Numbered from the stretch's first letter, positions 1 to 9,940 are shown. The stretch is 14,371 bases of DNA from Leptospira ellisii (GCF_002811955.1 NZ_NPEF01000093.1:1-14371), one strand, 5' to 3'. The notes: a model not told the origin generated them from the letters alone. A program made the numbers and translations.

Positions 1-235
<235 letters not shown>

Positions 236-279
236 ACCATCTCCGTATTCGATCTTTTTGTTTCGGAGAATCGTTTTCC

Positions 280-295
280 GATTCCTTAAGGAATC
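280..295. promoter_or_regulatory. Perfect 16-bp palindrome in divergent promoter region
   Basis: GATTCCTTAAGGAATC is a perfect 16-bp palindrome about 45 bp upstream of the CBS gene start, in the gap between two divergent genes. A related, slightly imperfect palindrome lies at 330-342. The position and symmetry fit a dimeric repressor or activator site; no known regulator is identified. Confidence 0.4.
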
Positions 296-329
296 CACGA
301 TTTTGTTCCGTTCGTTTTCGGTCGTCTTA

Positions 330-342
330 TTCCCTAAGGGAA
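330..342. promoter_or_regulatory. Second TTCC/GGAA inverted repeat
   Basis: TTCCCT-A-AGGGAA has 6-bp arms around a single central base. It resembles the palindrome at 280-295, and ATTCCTTA, a half of that palindrome, recurs at 343-350 immediately after it. The two sites together suggest paired operators shared by the divergent CBS and hybrid-kinase genes. This is inference from symmetry only. Confidence 0.35.
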
Positions 343-517
343 ATTCCTTATATGCTAGACGTTTTCGGCTCCGGATTCAAGGATTTTTCTCGGGTCCAAA
401 CAAGAACTTTTGGATCGAAGGGCGATTCCGATCCAAATTCTATCCATCGTTATTGAAAAATGGTTTTCAATTCCCGTATACTTTTACATTTTTTTCGCCA
501 AGGTAATCCGAATCAGA

Positions 518-1990
518 ATGGAACTCCCTGAAAATCAACCGAGCCCTTCGATCCTCATCGTAGACGACGAATGGCTGATCGCGTTTAATCTTCAGGTTTC
601 CTTGCAGAAATTGGGTTATCGAATCGCGGGAACCGCACGGACCGCCGACGAGGCTCTGGAACAGGCCGAACGTCATAAACCCGATTTGATTCTGATGGAT
701 ATCCGGATCGAAGGCGAATTGGACGGAATTCAAGCCGCGGAACGGATTCAAAAGAGAATGGACGTTCCCGTCATTTTTATGACCGCTTTTGCCGACGAGG
801 AAACCTTCAACCGGGCGGTGGACAAGGCCTCGATGTTCGGTTATATCTCCAAACCCTTTCAACCGCAGGCGCTTAAGAATTCCATCGAAATCGCCCTCAA
901 ACAACAAAGAAGATTCGGCAAAGCGAGAGAGGAGGGCAAGGAATTCCGGGACGTGATCCAAAACATAGGAGAGGGGACGATCTCCTTGGACCGGGAAGGG
1001 AAAATCCTGTTTATGAATCGAACCGCCGAGTCGTTGACGGGTTGGTCGCTTTCCGAAGTCCAGGGAACTTCCGGCGAAAAGGTTTTGATCCTTTCCACGG
1101 ACGAAGGGGAGAATTTAAATTCCGAGGCGATCTCCGCCAAACTTCATCATCTCAAATACATTCCTTCCCTTTTGACACGCAAAGACGGGACGCGGATTCA
1201 GGTTGCGTTCCGCGTTTCTCCGATCCGGGACGAAAGGGGAAGCGTCGCCGGTTCCATTCTCACGCTTTCCGAACTTTCCTCGATTTCGGTTTCCGAAAAG
1301 GAAATCTCCGAAATGGAACGGGTGATTCAGTCCGAAAGGAGATTGGATTCCATCCAAAAACTGGCCGCCGGTCTCGCGCACGAAATCAACAACCCTTTGA
1401 TGGGAATCATCAACTACGGTCATATCATCCGCAACCATACCGGCGGCGACGCCGACACCAAAAATTACGCGCGTCTCGTGATCGAACAAGGGGAAAGGAT
1501 CGCTTCGATCATCCGCAATCTGGTTTTGTTTTCCAGACAGGATCCGGAACAACCGATCGACACCAACGTCAAACAACTCGTGGATTCCGTGGAGGGGATG
1601 ATTTCGCAGATGTTGAAGTCGAAGGAAATTCTTCTCGATACTTCCATTGCCGAAAATCTAAACGTAAAACTCCGTCCCAATCAGGTGCGGGAAGTGCTTT
1701 ACAACATTTTGTATTATTATTCCGAAAATCAAAAAAACGCCCGTATTCATTTGCGGGCCGATTTGGAATCCGGGGAAAGTCCGTTTCTGAAACTTCTCGT
1801 TTCCGGTAAATTGGATCTGAATTTGAGTGAAGAAAGCAGATTCGAGCCGTTCGAAAATTTCCGCTCCAACGACGCTCGGATCGGAATGGGACTTTCGGTT
1901 TGTTACGGGATTTTGCAGTCCAACCGGGGACAACTTCTTCTCAAAAAATCGGAAGCCGGTTGGGATTTTATCGTTAAAATTCCTGTTTAA
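518..1990 (+). CDS. Hybrid response regulator-PAS-histidine kinase with degenerate ATPase domain
   Basis: A soluble 490-residue signalling protein. Residues 10-130 form a receiver domain: acidic pair D16-D17, phosphoacceptor D61 in LILMDIRIEGE, T89 and K112 (SKPF). A PAS domain spans about 143-262 (GEGTISLDREGKILFMNRTA). A HisKA dimerisation domain follows with H288 in LAAGLAHEINNPL. The C-terminal HATPase region looks damaged. The N-box reads NILYYYSEN, with Y400 where the Mg-ATP-binding Asn is expected, and the usual DxGxG motif is replaced by SGKLDLN. A GMGLSVCYGIL glycine box remains. The frame is open back to 410, but the product before M37 of that longer reading (MELPENQ, base 518) is uncharacteristic, so 518 is preferred; the AGG upstream is weak and rather distant. 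It may work as a phosphotransfer or scaffold protein rather than an active kinase. Confidence 0.9.
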   Translation: MELPENQPSPSILIVDDEWLIAFNLQVSLQKLGYRIAGTARTADEALEQAERHKPDLILMDIRIEGELDGIQAAERIQKRMDVPVIFMTAFADEETFNRAVDKASMFGYISKPFQPQALKNSIEIALKQQRRFGKAREEGKEFRDVIQNIGEGTISLDREGKILFMNRTAESLTGWSLSEVQGTSGEKVLILSTDEGENLNSEAISAKLHHLKYIPSLLTRKDGTRIQVAFRVSPIRDERGSVAGSILTLSELSSISVSEKEISEMERVIQSERRLDSIQKLAAGLAHEINNPLMGIINYGHIIRNHTGGDADTKNYARLVIEQGERIASIIRNLVLFSRQDPEQPIDTNVKQLVDSVEGMISQMLKSKEILLDTSIAENLNVKLRPNQVREVLYNILYYYSENQKNARIHLRADLESGESPFLKLLVSGKLDLNLSEESRFEPFENFRSNDARIGMGLSVCYGILQSNRGQLLLKKSEAGWDFIVKIPV

Positions 1991-2042
1991 GAGGAAGCGC
2001 TTTTTCGAGTTTTGCCGAAGTCGACGGTGACCTTTGTTCGTT

Positions 2043-2154
2043 GTGCCACGTGGGATTTGTGAGAGTTCCCACACGGTTTGTATTACGAAAGAATCGGGGT
2101 CGTGCCACGTGGGATTTGTGAGAGTTCCCGCACAGTTTGTATTACGAAAGAATC
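2043..2154 (+). repeat. Two tandem copies of a 53-bp repeat, period 59
   Basis: Units at 2043-2095 and 2102-2154 are almost identical, differing by only a few bases around CCCACACGG versus CCCGCACAG. Each begins GTGCCACGTGGGATTTGTG, contains GAGTTCCC[A/G]CAC, and ends TATTACGAAAGAATC. GTGGGA and TCCCAC in unit 1 can pair as a 6-bp stem. The units fill the 292-bp gap (1991-2282) between the hybrid kinase and the aldolase, in which I see no convincing gene. Related copies occur at 6206-6277 and 13690-13829. Confidence 0.85.
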
Positions 2155-2226
2155 CGCGGATTCAAAATCTTTCCTCTTTTGTGGTCGATTTCGGGCGATT
2201 TTTGCCTCCGAAAAGCGATGGAAAAT

Positions 2227-2277
<51 letters not shown>

Positions 2278-2282
2278 AAGGA

Positions 2283-3338
<1,056 letters not shown>

Positions 3339-3401
3339 TTCGGACGTTTCGATCGCGCTCGACGACCGTTCGGAATTCGGGCGCGGCGGAAACTCCACGA
3401 G

Positions 3402-3473
3402 CCGGTTTTTAGTTTTCGGATGCGTCCGTTTTGGACCGTTCGGTGATCGGGAAAAAATCCCCTAAAAAACCGG
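3402..3473. terminator. Long-range inverted repeat downstream of aldolase
   Basis: CCGGTTTTTAG (3402-3412) pairs with CTAAAAAACCGG (3462-3473) around a 49-base loop, which itself holds a small GGGA/TCCC hairpin. It begins 63 bp after the aldolase stop. The A/T runs lie inside the stem arms rather than after a compact GC-rich stem, so a role as aldolase transcript end is only tentative. Confidence 0.3.
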
Positions 3474-3503
3474 GTCGATCGCATTTTTTAAATATTACAT
3501 AAA

Positions 3504-3584
3504 TAGAATCCTCTTTCGGACATGCGACGGTCCGAGGAGGAACGGGCGAAAACGTTTCGCAGAACGAAACGATTCGTTTTTCGC
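3504..3584 (+). promoter_or_regulatory. AT-rich promoter-like stretch and structured leader of cysteine synthase
   Basis: The 298-bp gap before the cysteine synthase holds an AT-rich block ending in TAGAAT (3504-3509), a possible -10 element; the -35 is unclear. Two hairpins follow. TCGGAC/GTCCGA (3516-3521 with 3530-3535) has an 8-base loop. CGTTTCG/CGAAACG (3553-3559 with 3565-3571) has a 5-base loop and is flanked by GCGAAAACG and CGTTTTTCGC, which could extend or compete with it. It matches no riboswitch class that I can recognise. Transcript structure upstream of cysteine synthesis is an inference. Confidence 0.3.
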
Positions 3585-3636
3585 AGTCGGGTCGATTTCG
3601 AGATTAGAGCATTCTAACATACACGAAGAAGGCGCT

Positions 3637-4614
<978 letters not shown>

Positions 4615-4627
4615 ACGTAGTTCCGTC

Positions 4628-5620
4628 TTAAAAGAATACGGAGTAGAGAATCTGTCCTCCGACGTCGATACTTTTGATTCCTCCGGCGATTTCCTTGGAA
4701 ACCAAAGGATTGCCTCGGATTCCGAAACCTTCGCGTACGGATTCTCCCGCGGGGGTTTCGATCACGTTGTGTGCGGCCCAGGCCTTTCCCGAAAAATACG
4801 AATGCACCAATTGGATGACGTAAATTCCCGCGGCCACTCCCAATGCGGCGTGTTTCGCGTTCTTGTATTGTGCTTCATCCGAACGGATGGAACTTAAGGA
4901 ATCCAAGGTTTTGATCGTTTGTATCTGATCGTATTGCTCCAAAGTGGAGGCGGGCACGAAACCGGACGGTAAAAAACCGAGCGTGAATTTTTGTTCAAAG
5001 GTCTTGAAGATCTTTTTGTTATAAGCGTCCGCACGGTCTTTTTCGGCGGCGTCTAACGCGAAATAGGCGACAAGGGACGCGAAAAAAAGAGTCGAATAGG
5101 TGGAACTCCATTCTCCCTGACGCATCGTACTTTGACCCCAGCCGGGAAGAAGCGCGGATTTCCAAACGGGTTCCCAAGGATTTCGCTTTGCGGAGATGTA
5201 ACGTTCCCAATCTCCGTCCCGTTCTTCCAAGTATTTTTCCAACAGAGCGAGACGTTTTTGAACGATCTTATAGCTGTTCTCCTTGATCATCTGCTCTAGG
5301 TAGATCATATCCGCCTGTTCTTCCCGTTCGTTCCGTTTGCCTTCCTTGTTGAGTTTTTTCCGTTCGTTTTCCACGATCTTGGCGATCTCCTGTTCGTCCT
5401 TGATCTCTTTGAAAACGATTTTGAGAATCTTGTTTTTTGCCAAACGTTCCCGTTTGCCTTCGCGGATGATCGTCACCGATTCCGGGTCCTGATCGATGAC
5501 CGTGCCGTAGGCCCTTTCTCCCGATTTTAAAAGGACGGTTTCTCCGAAGAGCCGAGGGGTTATCAGTAGGATCGAAAACAAAAGTAGTATGTTTCGTAAG
5601 GGATGTCTTAAATGTATCAT
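4628..5620 (-). CDS. Exported conserved protein with LPGWGQ motif
   Basis: A 330-residue protein that I do not recognise by name. It starts with a basic, hydrophobic signal peptide (residues 1-26, likely cleaved near RLFG-ET). Residues 28-70 resemble a small beta module (VLLKSGERAYGTVIDQDPES) seen in leptospiral exported proteins. A highly charged, probably coiled-coil segment covers about 72-145. Next is WKSALLPGWGQ at 153-163, a motif typical of DUF5683-like membrane proteins. Two hydrophobic helices follow at about 174-190 and 256-273, and the protein ends in an aromatic SVFF. This suggests an envelope protein with its N-terminal part in the periplasm. No strong Shine-Dalgarno was seen before the ATG. 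It is convergent with cysteine synthase and divergent from the small secreted protein at 5916. Confidence 0.85.
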   Translation of the reverse strand: MIHLRHPLRNILLLFSILLITPRLFGETVLLKSGERAYGTVIDQDPESVTIIREGKRERLAKNKILKIVFKEIKDEQEIAKIVENERKKLNKEGKRNEREEQADMIYLEQMIKENSYKIVQKRLALLEKYLEERDGDWERYISAKRNPWEPVWKSALLPGWGQSTMRQGEWSSTYSTLFFASLVAYFALDAAEKDRADAYNKKIFKTFEQKFTLGFLPSGFVPASTLEQYDQIQTIKTLDSLSSIRSDEAQYKNAKHAALGVAAGIYVIQLVHSYFSGKAWAAHNVIETPAGESVREGFGIRGNPLVSKEIAGGIKSIDVGGQILYSVFF

Positions 5621-5803
5621 TGGAATTACGTGCCTGTTTCATTTTTATGTTTGAATTCGCGGATCAGAATCGGCGGAAAATCCAGAATTGCAATTTATTT
5701 CCAAAATCTTTTCGGGGAAAGAATTCAAAAAAATCGAAGGAACGTGGATCGCGGATATACCGGGAGCGGGCCCGATTCGCCCGAAATTCGTCGGCTTTCC
5801 GGG

Positions 5804-5843
5804 AAACGAAAGAAAACCGCTTGCGCCGAAACCGCTTTCGTTT
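5804..5843. repeat. 9-bp inverted repeat in a 295-bp intergenic gap
   Basis: AAACGAAAG (5804-5812) pairs perfectly with CTTTCGTTT (5835-5843) around a 22-base loop. It lies in the gap 5621-5915 between divergent genes, about 70 bp upstream of the small secreted protein. Otherwise I see no gene, clear promoter or known RNA in this gap. It may be a leader structure or chance. Confidence 0.35.
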
Positions 5844-5915
5844 TAGGGATAGAATCGTAAAACCGAAGGATCGAAAAATCGAAAACGGCGGACGAAATTG
5901 TAACGGGGATTCGTG

Positions 5916-6197
5916 ATGAAGAAAAAAGCGACTTATATAAAAACGACTTTGTTCGGAGTTCTATGCATCGGTTGCGTTACATACGCTTCGTTCGCCAAGG
6001 AAGCATATAAAAAGGATCCGGAAAAAAATTCTTCCGCAAGCTCCAAACCTTCTCCGGTTTCCGGTTGTTGTCGGATCAAAATGACGGGCGGCGGATTCGA
6101 CTATTTCGTAAGTACGGAAGAGGAGTGCGCCTCTCACAAACAGTTTCATTCGTTTTTAAAAGAGAGAACCCTTTGTTTTGAGTCGTTTCCGGAATGA
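5916..6197 (+). CDS. Small secreted protein with four conserved-looking cysteines
   Basis: A 93-residue product from ATG 5916; GTG at 5913 is an alternative start immediately before. GGGGA is positioned as a Shine-Dalgarno. Residues 1-28 form a basic-hydrophobic signal sequence ending YASFA-KE, fitting signal peptidase I. An LCIGC lies inside it but is a poor lipobox. The mature part has a Ser/Lys/Pro-rich linker and then a compact segment with four cysteines (GCCRI, EEECAS, TLCF), which could form two disulfides or bind metal. I do not recognise the family. It is convergent with the sensor kinase, with only 97 bp of repeat-bearing DNA between the stop codons. Confidence 0.7.
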   Translation: MKKKATYIKTTLFGVLCIGCVTYASFAKEAYKKDPEKNSSASSKPSPVSGCCRIKMTGGGFDYFVSTEEECASHKQFHSFLKERTLCFESFPE

Positions 6198-6205
6198 AAT
6201 CGTAT

Positions 6206-6277
6206 GAGTTCCCGCACTTGTTTGGATTACGAAGGATCTCCCGTTCGAGAGGCACGCTGTTCCGTATGAGTTCCCAC
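6206..6277 (+). repeat. Dispersed repeat copies between convergent genes
   Basis: A copy at 6206-6238 starts GAGTTCCCGCAC and continues with GTTTGGATTACGAA. It matches the second half of the tandem units at 2043-2154 (GAGTTCCCGCAC, GTTTG, ATTACGAA). A second copy of just the core, GAGTTCCCAC, is at 6268-6277; both are preceded by CGTAT. They fill the gap between two gene ends. Confidence 0.75.
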
Positions 6278-6294
6278 ATTTCCGATTTTTCCAT

Positions 6295-7587
6295 TTACGG
6301 AAAAAAACGGATCCGCACGGAAAAACCGTTCCGTGTTTCCACTTCCATCTCTCCCCGCAATTGTTGACAAAGTGCGTCGATCAAACTCATACCCAAGGAA
6401 GAGTTTTCCCCCTCCGAATTTTTTTCCTCATTCGACGTTTCCCTTCCGACTCCGTCATCCGCCACCTGAAGGATCAGAAATCCGGATTCGGATTTTCTGA
6501 ATTGAACGGAAATCGTTCCTTTTCGTTTTTCCGGAAACGCGTGTTTGAAGGAATTGGAAAGTAATTCGTTTACGATCAAACCGCAGGGAATCGCTTTTTC
6601 CATCGGGAGATGAATCTCCTCCAAATTACAATCGAACTGAATTCTACCGTCGCTCGGTCCGTAGGAAAGAAACAGATGTCTGATCAGCGAATCGAGATAA
6701 TCCTTCGCATGGATCACCTTGTATGAATTTTTGAGAAAAAGATAATCCTGAACCATCGCCATGGAATGGATCCGGTTCATCGCGGAAGCGATCGCCTTTT
6801 TCGCCGGTTCGGATCTGGTCTTCTCCTGTTCCAAGGCCATCATCGAAAGTATGAGTTGCGTGTTGTTTTTTACGCGATGTTGGATTTCGCGGAATAAGGT
6901 TTCCTTGTCGTTTAACGTTTCGGTAAGTTTGATCTCCGTCTCCTTGCGGATGGAAATCTCCTTTTGCAGTCGATCGTTCGTTTTTCTCTGTAGCTGAAGA
7001 AGCTGTTTCTGTTTTCGGATTCCCTGTGCGAAACCGCGGAGAATCGAAATCACGGCGAAGGTCAAAAGTCCGCAGAGAAAGGAAAAGTTGATTCCGACCA
7101 CCAATATCTGCAATACGCTTTCGGTTCCCTTCCAGATTCTGTAATGAACGAGTAAGGCACCCCCGAATACGCAGGAACTAGAAACGATCCATCCCCAAAA
7201 CGCCAGAGTGGGATTGAGAAAAATTCCGCAGAAAACGGGAATCAAAAAAAACCAGAGAATTCCCGCGCCTCCCAATCCTATCTTCGTATAAAGCAGCGCT
7301 CCCAAAATGGAAACCAAGGCCAAAAGAAAATACGATTTCGATTTGTAAAAGCGGTTGGGTAATAATAGAAGAAACCAAATGAGAAGTAGGGCCAGTGTAT
7401 CGATGATGACCACTTCTCCGAGTCCGTGCACCCAGGCGAGATATACGCTGGGAACGTATACTACGAATCCGAAACAAGAGGCGATGACCAATAAAATTTG
7501 GATGATATTCCTCTTCCACGCGTTCGGATGTGTGGATTGAGGAGATTGGACTTTGAATAATTCCTGTATAGTGGATGCGAAACTCAT
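6295..7587 (-). CDS. Membrane sensor histidine kinase, HisKA_2 type
   Basis: A 430-residue inner-membrane kinase. Six hydrophobic helices occupy about 29-50, 57-77, 85-101, 106-124, 127-147 and 158-183, with little periplasmic domain between them. A coiled coil (about 186-235) leads to the HisKA_2 box EIQHRVKNNTQLILSMMALE, with phosphorylatable H237. The ATPase domain has an N-box IVNELLSNSFKHAF (N345), a D-box ADDGVGR (377-382) and SLGMSLIDALC as the second glycine region; it looks catalytically intact. This architecture usually feeds a response regulator encoded elsewhere, because none is adjacent. The ATG is preceded by CGGAG, rather close. The input signal is unknown; the membrane helices may sense a lipid, ion or membrane state. 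Confidence 0.92.
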   Translation of the reverse strand: MSFASTIQELFKVQSPQSTHPNAWKRNIIQILLVIASCFGFVVYVPSVYLAWVHGLGEVVIIDTLALLLIWFLLLLPNRFYKSKSYFLLALVSILGALLYTKIGLGGAGILWFFLIPVFCGIFLNPTLAFWGWIVSSSCVFGGALLVHYRIWKGTESVLQILVVGINFSFLCGLLTFAVISILRGFAQGIRKQKQLLQLQRKTNDRLQKEISIRKETEIKLTETLNDKETLFREIQHRVKNNTQLILSMMALEQEKTRSEPAKKAIASAMNRIHSMAMVQDYLFLKNSYKVIHAKDYLDSLIRHLFLSYGPSDGRIQFDCNLEEIHLPMEKAIPCGLIVNELLSNSFKHAFPEKRKGTISVQFRKSESGFLILQVADDGVGRETSNEEKNSEGENSSLGMSLIDALCQQLRGEMEVETRNGFSVRIRFFP

Positions 7588-7705
7588 AGCTCCGAACCTT
7601 TCCCGAAACGGTCGTATTTTTTCGTACGCGGATAACGACCGTTCGAATTTGATTCTGGAAAATTCTCTCTCATAGATTTTTTGTCTTGAGTTTTTTTAAA
7701 ATATG

Positions 7706-7826
7706 TGAGCAAATGCTCATTATTCTGGACAGAGAGAAAAGAGCCATTTTATAGATCGGGAAGATTTCATTTTCTGCTTTGCAAGCATCCCGATTTCGAA
7801 AACAAATGAGCATCCCATTTCTCATT
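7706..7826. promoter_or_regulatory. Operator-like inverted repeats upstream of copper locus
   Basis: The 295-bp gap 7588-7882 is markedly AT-richer than its surroundings. It contains TGAGCA-AA-TGCTCA (7706-7719), a near-perfect 14-bp palindrome whose flanks extend the symmetry (AATA on the left, TATT on the right, with one base offset). About 90 bp further on is AATGAG...CTCATT (7805-7810 with 7821-7826), sharing the ATGAGCAT core. The pair fits two binding sites for one dimeric regulator controlling the copper genes, the divergent kinase, or both. The motif is not a textbook Fur, FNR, NsrR or CsoR box. Exact promoter elements cannot be fixed. Confidence 0.45.
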
Positions 7827-7882
7827 CGATTCAGATTCAGTATACAAAAAAAAATCCGGAAAACCCGGGGGTTCAATCAAAA

Positions 7883-9901
7883 ATGAAAAAACCAGGTTTT
7901 GAATTCAGAAACGTTATTTCTTGGGGCGCATTTCTTCTTTTAGGAATCGGCTTCGGGATCCTCATTTCGGCCTGTTCTGGTAACAAAAATGAAATCGAAG
8001 GTTTCGCTCACGTATTGATGATCGATAATTCCTTCTCCCCTCCTATGCAGAAGATTCCCGTGGGCGGCGTCGTCGAGTTCGTCAACTCGGGGAACAATCC
8101 GCACAACGCGATCGCCGTTGCAAAGGATTGGTCCACCGAAAAAACCTTCGGCAATATCGTTATGCCCCGCGGAAGCAAAACCAAGGTTACGTTTCCGAAA
8201 GAAGGGGTGTTTCCGTATTTCTGTTCCTTCCACGCCACGCCGGACGGCAAAAGCGGAATGGTCGGAGACGTGGTCGTCGGCGACGTTCCCTACAATCCCG
8301 CCGCCAAAGCGGGTAAATCCTGGAAGAACGTAGCGCAATTTTCGGGGACCACACGCAAGGTTCCTTCCCAATATCCTACGATCCAAAACGCGGTGGACGC
8401 GGCGGCTCCGGGTGATCTGGTTTTGATCTCCGAAGGGGTTTATCTGGAGGAAGTGACCGTAACCACTCCTTCCATTACGATCCGCGGCGTGGACCGTAAC
8501 AAGGTCGTCATCGACGGTCAGTTTCAAAGAGGAAACGGAATCATGGTCGTCGCGGCAGACGGAGTCGTGATCGAAAACATGACCGCAAGAAACGCGACGT
8601 TGAACGGCTTTTATTGGACCGGCGTCAAAGGATACAGAGGTTCGTATCTTACGGCGCATAACAACGGAGACTACGGCATCTACGCGTTCGATTCCATGAA
8701 CGGAGTGATCGAACATTCCTACGCTTCGGGTTCCCCCGATTCGGGAATTTATATAGGTCAGTGTTATCCCTGTAAGGCGATCCTTTACGACGTGGTTTCC
8801 GAACACAACGCGCTCGGCTATTCCGGAACGAATTCCGGCGGGGAATTGTATCTGATCGGTTCGGTCTGGAAGAATAATATCGTCGGTCTGGCGCCCAATA
8901 CACTGGATCGGGAACTTCTTCCTCCGGAACGGGAAACTACGATCGTAGGAAATCTGGTCTATAACAACAATAACCCGAAGGCGCCCATCGCCGCGTTGGA
9001 ATATCCTTCCTTCGGAAACGGAATTTTGATAGCGGGCGGTCTTTCGAACGTCATCGAAAGAAACGTGGTCGTCGATCATCAGAACAACGGGATCGTGATC
9101 CTTCCGAATCTCGACGAGAAGTTCTGGATTTCGCATAACAATACGGTGCGGGACAACGTGGTCTACAACTCGGGAAGGGCCGATATCGCGCTCGTAGGTC
9201 CGATGAGCACCGGAAACTGTTTCTCCGGAAACGAATATAGAACCGAACTTCCCGCCTTCCTCGAAAAATGGAACGGTTGCGGTTCCTTTCTGCGTCTTCC
9301 CATGGGCGGGGATCTTTCCATGATGTTCGGAGCCCTCGGGTTGATGGTGCAGGCTTCCGGCGGAAGATTCCCTTCCGGCAATTATAAGGAACAACCGATT
9401 CCCGGTCCGAAAGAGAACATGCCTCTCGGAAGCGCGGCTCCCGTAAAACCCGCGTTAACCGCTTTCGAGGATTTTAATCTGGATCTGAAAAAAATCCGAC
9501 TCCCCAAGGAAGCCGAAGAGGTTTTGAAGAACGTTCCTAGGAAGCCGGCGCCTACCACGGGGGCGATCACGCTCGTAAACCCGGTCAGTCTGTTTCCGTT
9601 CTTCTATCATTGGTTGGGATTTCTGCTTCCGTTCGCGATTTATATCTGCTGGACCGCGATGTCCCTGTTCGACCTTAAGGATCGGACGGATCTGGATCAA
9701 AACGGCAAACTCGGTTGGATCGCGGCGATTACGCTCATTCCGATCCTCAGTTCGGCCGTTTATCTCTTAAGCGGAGGAAACAAATATCCTTCCTGGTTCA
9801 AACGGACCCTGGTGTGGGGGGGAATCCTCGCGTTCTTCCTTCTTTTGGCGTATACCGGTATTTCGCTCATGAACGGAGTGGGAACCAAAACGATCAGTTG
9901 A
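7883..9901 (+). CDS. Cupredoxin-NosD-like beta-helix lipoprotein with membrane tail
   Basis: A 672-residue multidomain envelope protein. The signal sequence ends in a lipobox LISAC (C31). Residues 40-133 form a cupredoxin with a full set of type 1 copper ligands: H74 (NPHN), C114 and H117 (YFCSFH) and M126 (GMVGDV). From about 150 to 470 is a right-handed parallel beta-helix of the NosD/PbH1 type, with repeated G-I and NN turns, plus C294-x2-C297 (GQCYPC) and C446/C466, which may bind copper or form disulfides. A proline-rich linker leads to three transmembrane helices (about 570-670) with a PLDc_N-like pattern. Known NosD proteins help assemble the copper centre of N2O reductase; no such reductase is here, so delivery of copper to the neighbouring oxidase is my inference. 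It is first in an operon-like run of four genes. GGGGG lies upstream of the ATG. Confidence 0.88.
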   Translation: MKKPGFEFRNVISWGAFLLLGIGFGILISACSGNKNEIEGFAHVLMIDNSFSPPMQKIPVGGVVEFVNSGNNPHNAIAVAKDWSTEKTFGNIVMPRGSKTKVTFPKEGVFPYFCSFHATPDGKSGMVGDVVVGDVPYNPAAKAGKSWKNVAQFSGTTRKVPSQYPTIQNAVDAAAPGDLVLISEGVYLEEVTVTTPSITIRGVDRNKVVIDGQFQRGNGIMVVAADGVVIENMTARNATLNGFYWTGVKGYRGSYLTAHNNGDYGIYAFDSMNGVIEHSYASGSPDSGIYIGQCYPCKAILYDVVSEHNALGYSGTNSGGELYLIGSVWKNNIVGLAPNTLDRELLPPERETTIVGNLVYNNNNPKAPIAALEYPSFGNGILIAGGLSNVIERNVVVDHQNNGIVILPNLDEKFWISHNNTVRDNVVYNSGRADIALVGPMSTGNCFSGNEYRTELPAFLEKWNGCGSFLRLPMGGDLSMMFGALGLMVQASGGRFPSGNYKEQPIPGPKENMPLGSAAPVKPALTAFEDFNLDLKKIRLPKEAEEVLKNVPRKPAPTTGAITLVNPVSLFPFFYHWLGFLLPFAIYICWTAMSLFDLKDRTDLDQNGKLGWIAAITLIPILSSAVYLLSGGNKYPSWFKRTLVWGGILAFFLLLAYTGISLMNGVGTKTIS

Positions 9902-9940
9902 TCGATTTAGAATATTCAGAATTACTTAAGGAGAAACACA

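Noticed and set aside
410..517. N-terminal extension of the hybrid sensor
   Set aside because: The receiver domain begins just after the internal Met at 518; the added residues have no family match and look like translated promoter DNA.
2043..2154. Possible CRISPR array
   Set aside because: Only two units with a 6-bp separation, the repeat is too long relative to the spacer, and there are no cas genes.
3516..3600. T-box or SAM riboswitch before cysteine synthase
   Set aside because: I could not find the conserved T-box sequence or the SAM aptamer core; only simple hairpins are visible.
5612..5916. Two overlapping plus-strand open frames in the gap before the small secreted protein
   Set aside because: The products are Arg/Lys-rich with no domain, and they begin inside or at the start of the exported protein gene on the other strand.
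7940..9394. Long minus-strand open frame (484 codons) opposite the beta-helix lipoprotein
   Set aside because: It is the antisense of a gene with obvious cupredoxin and beta-helix motifs, is rich in Arg/His/Asp as such shadows are, and has no domain or ribosome-binding site.
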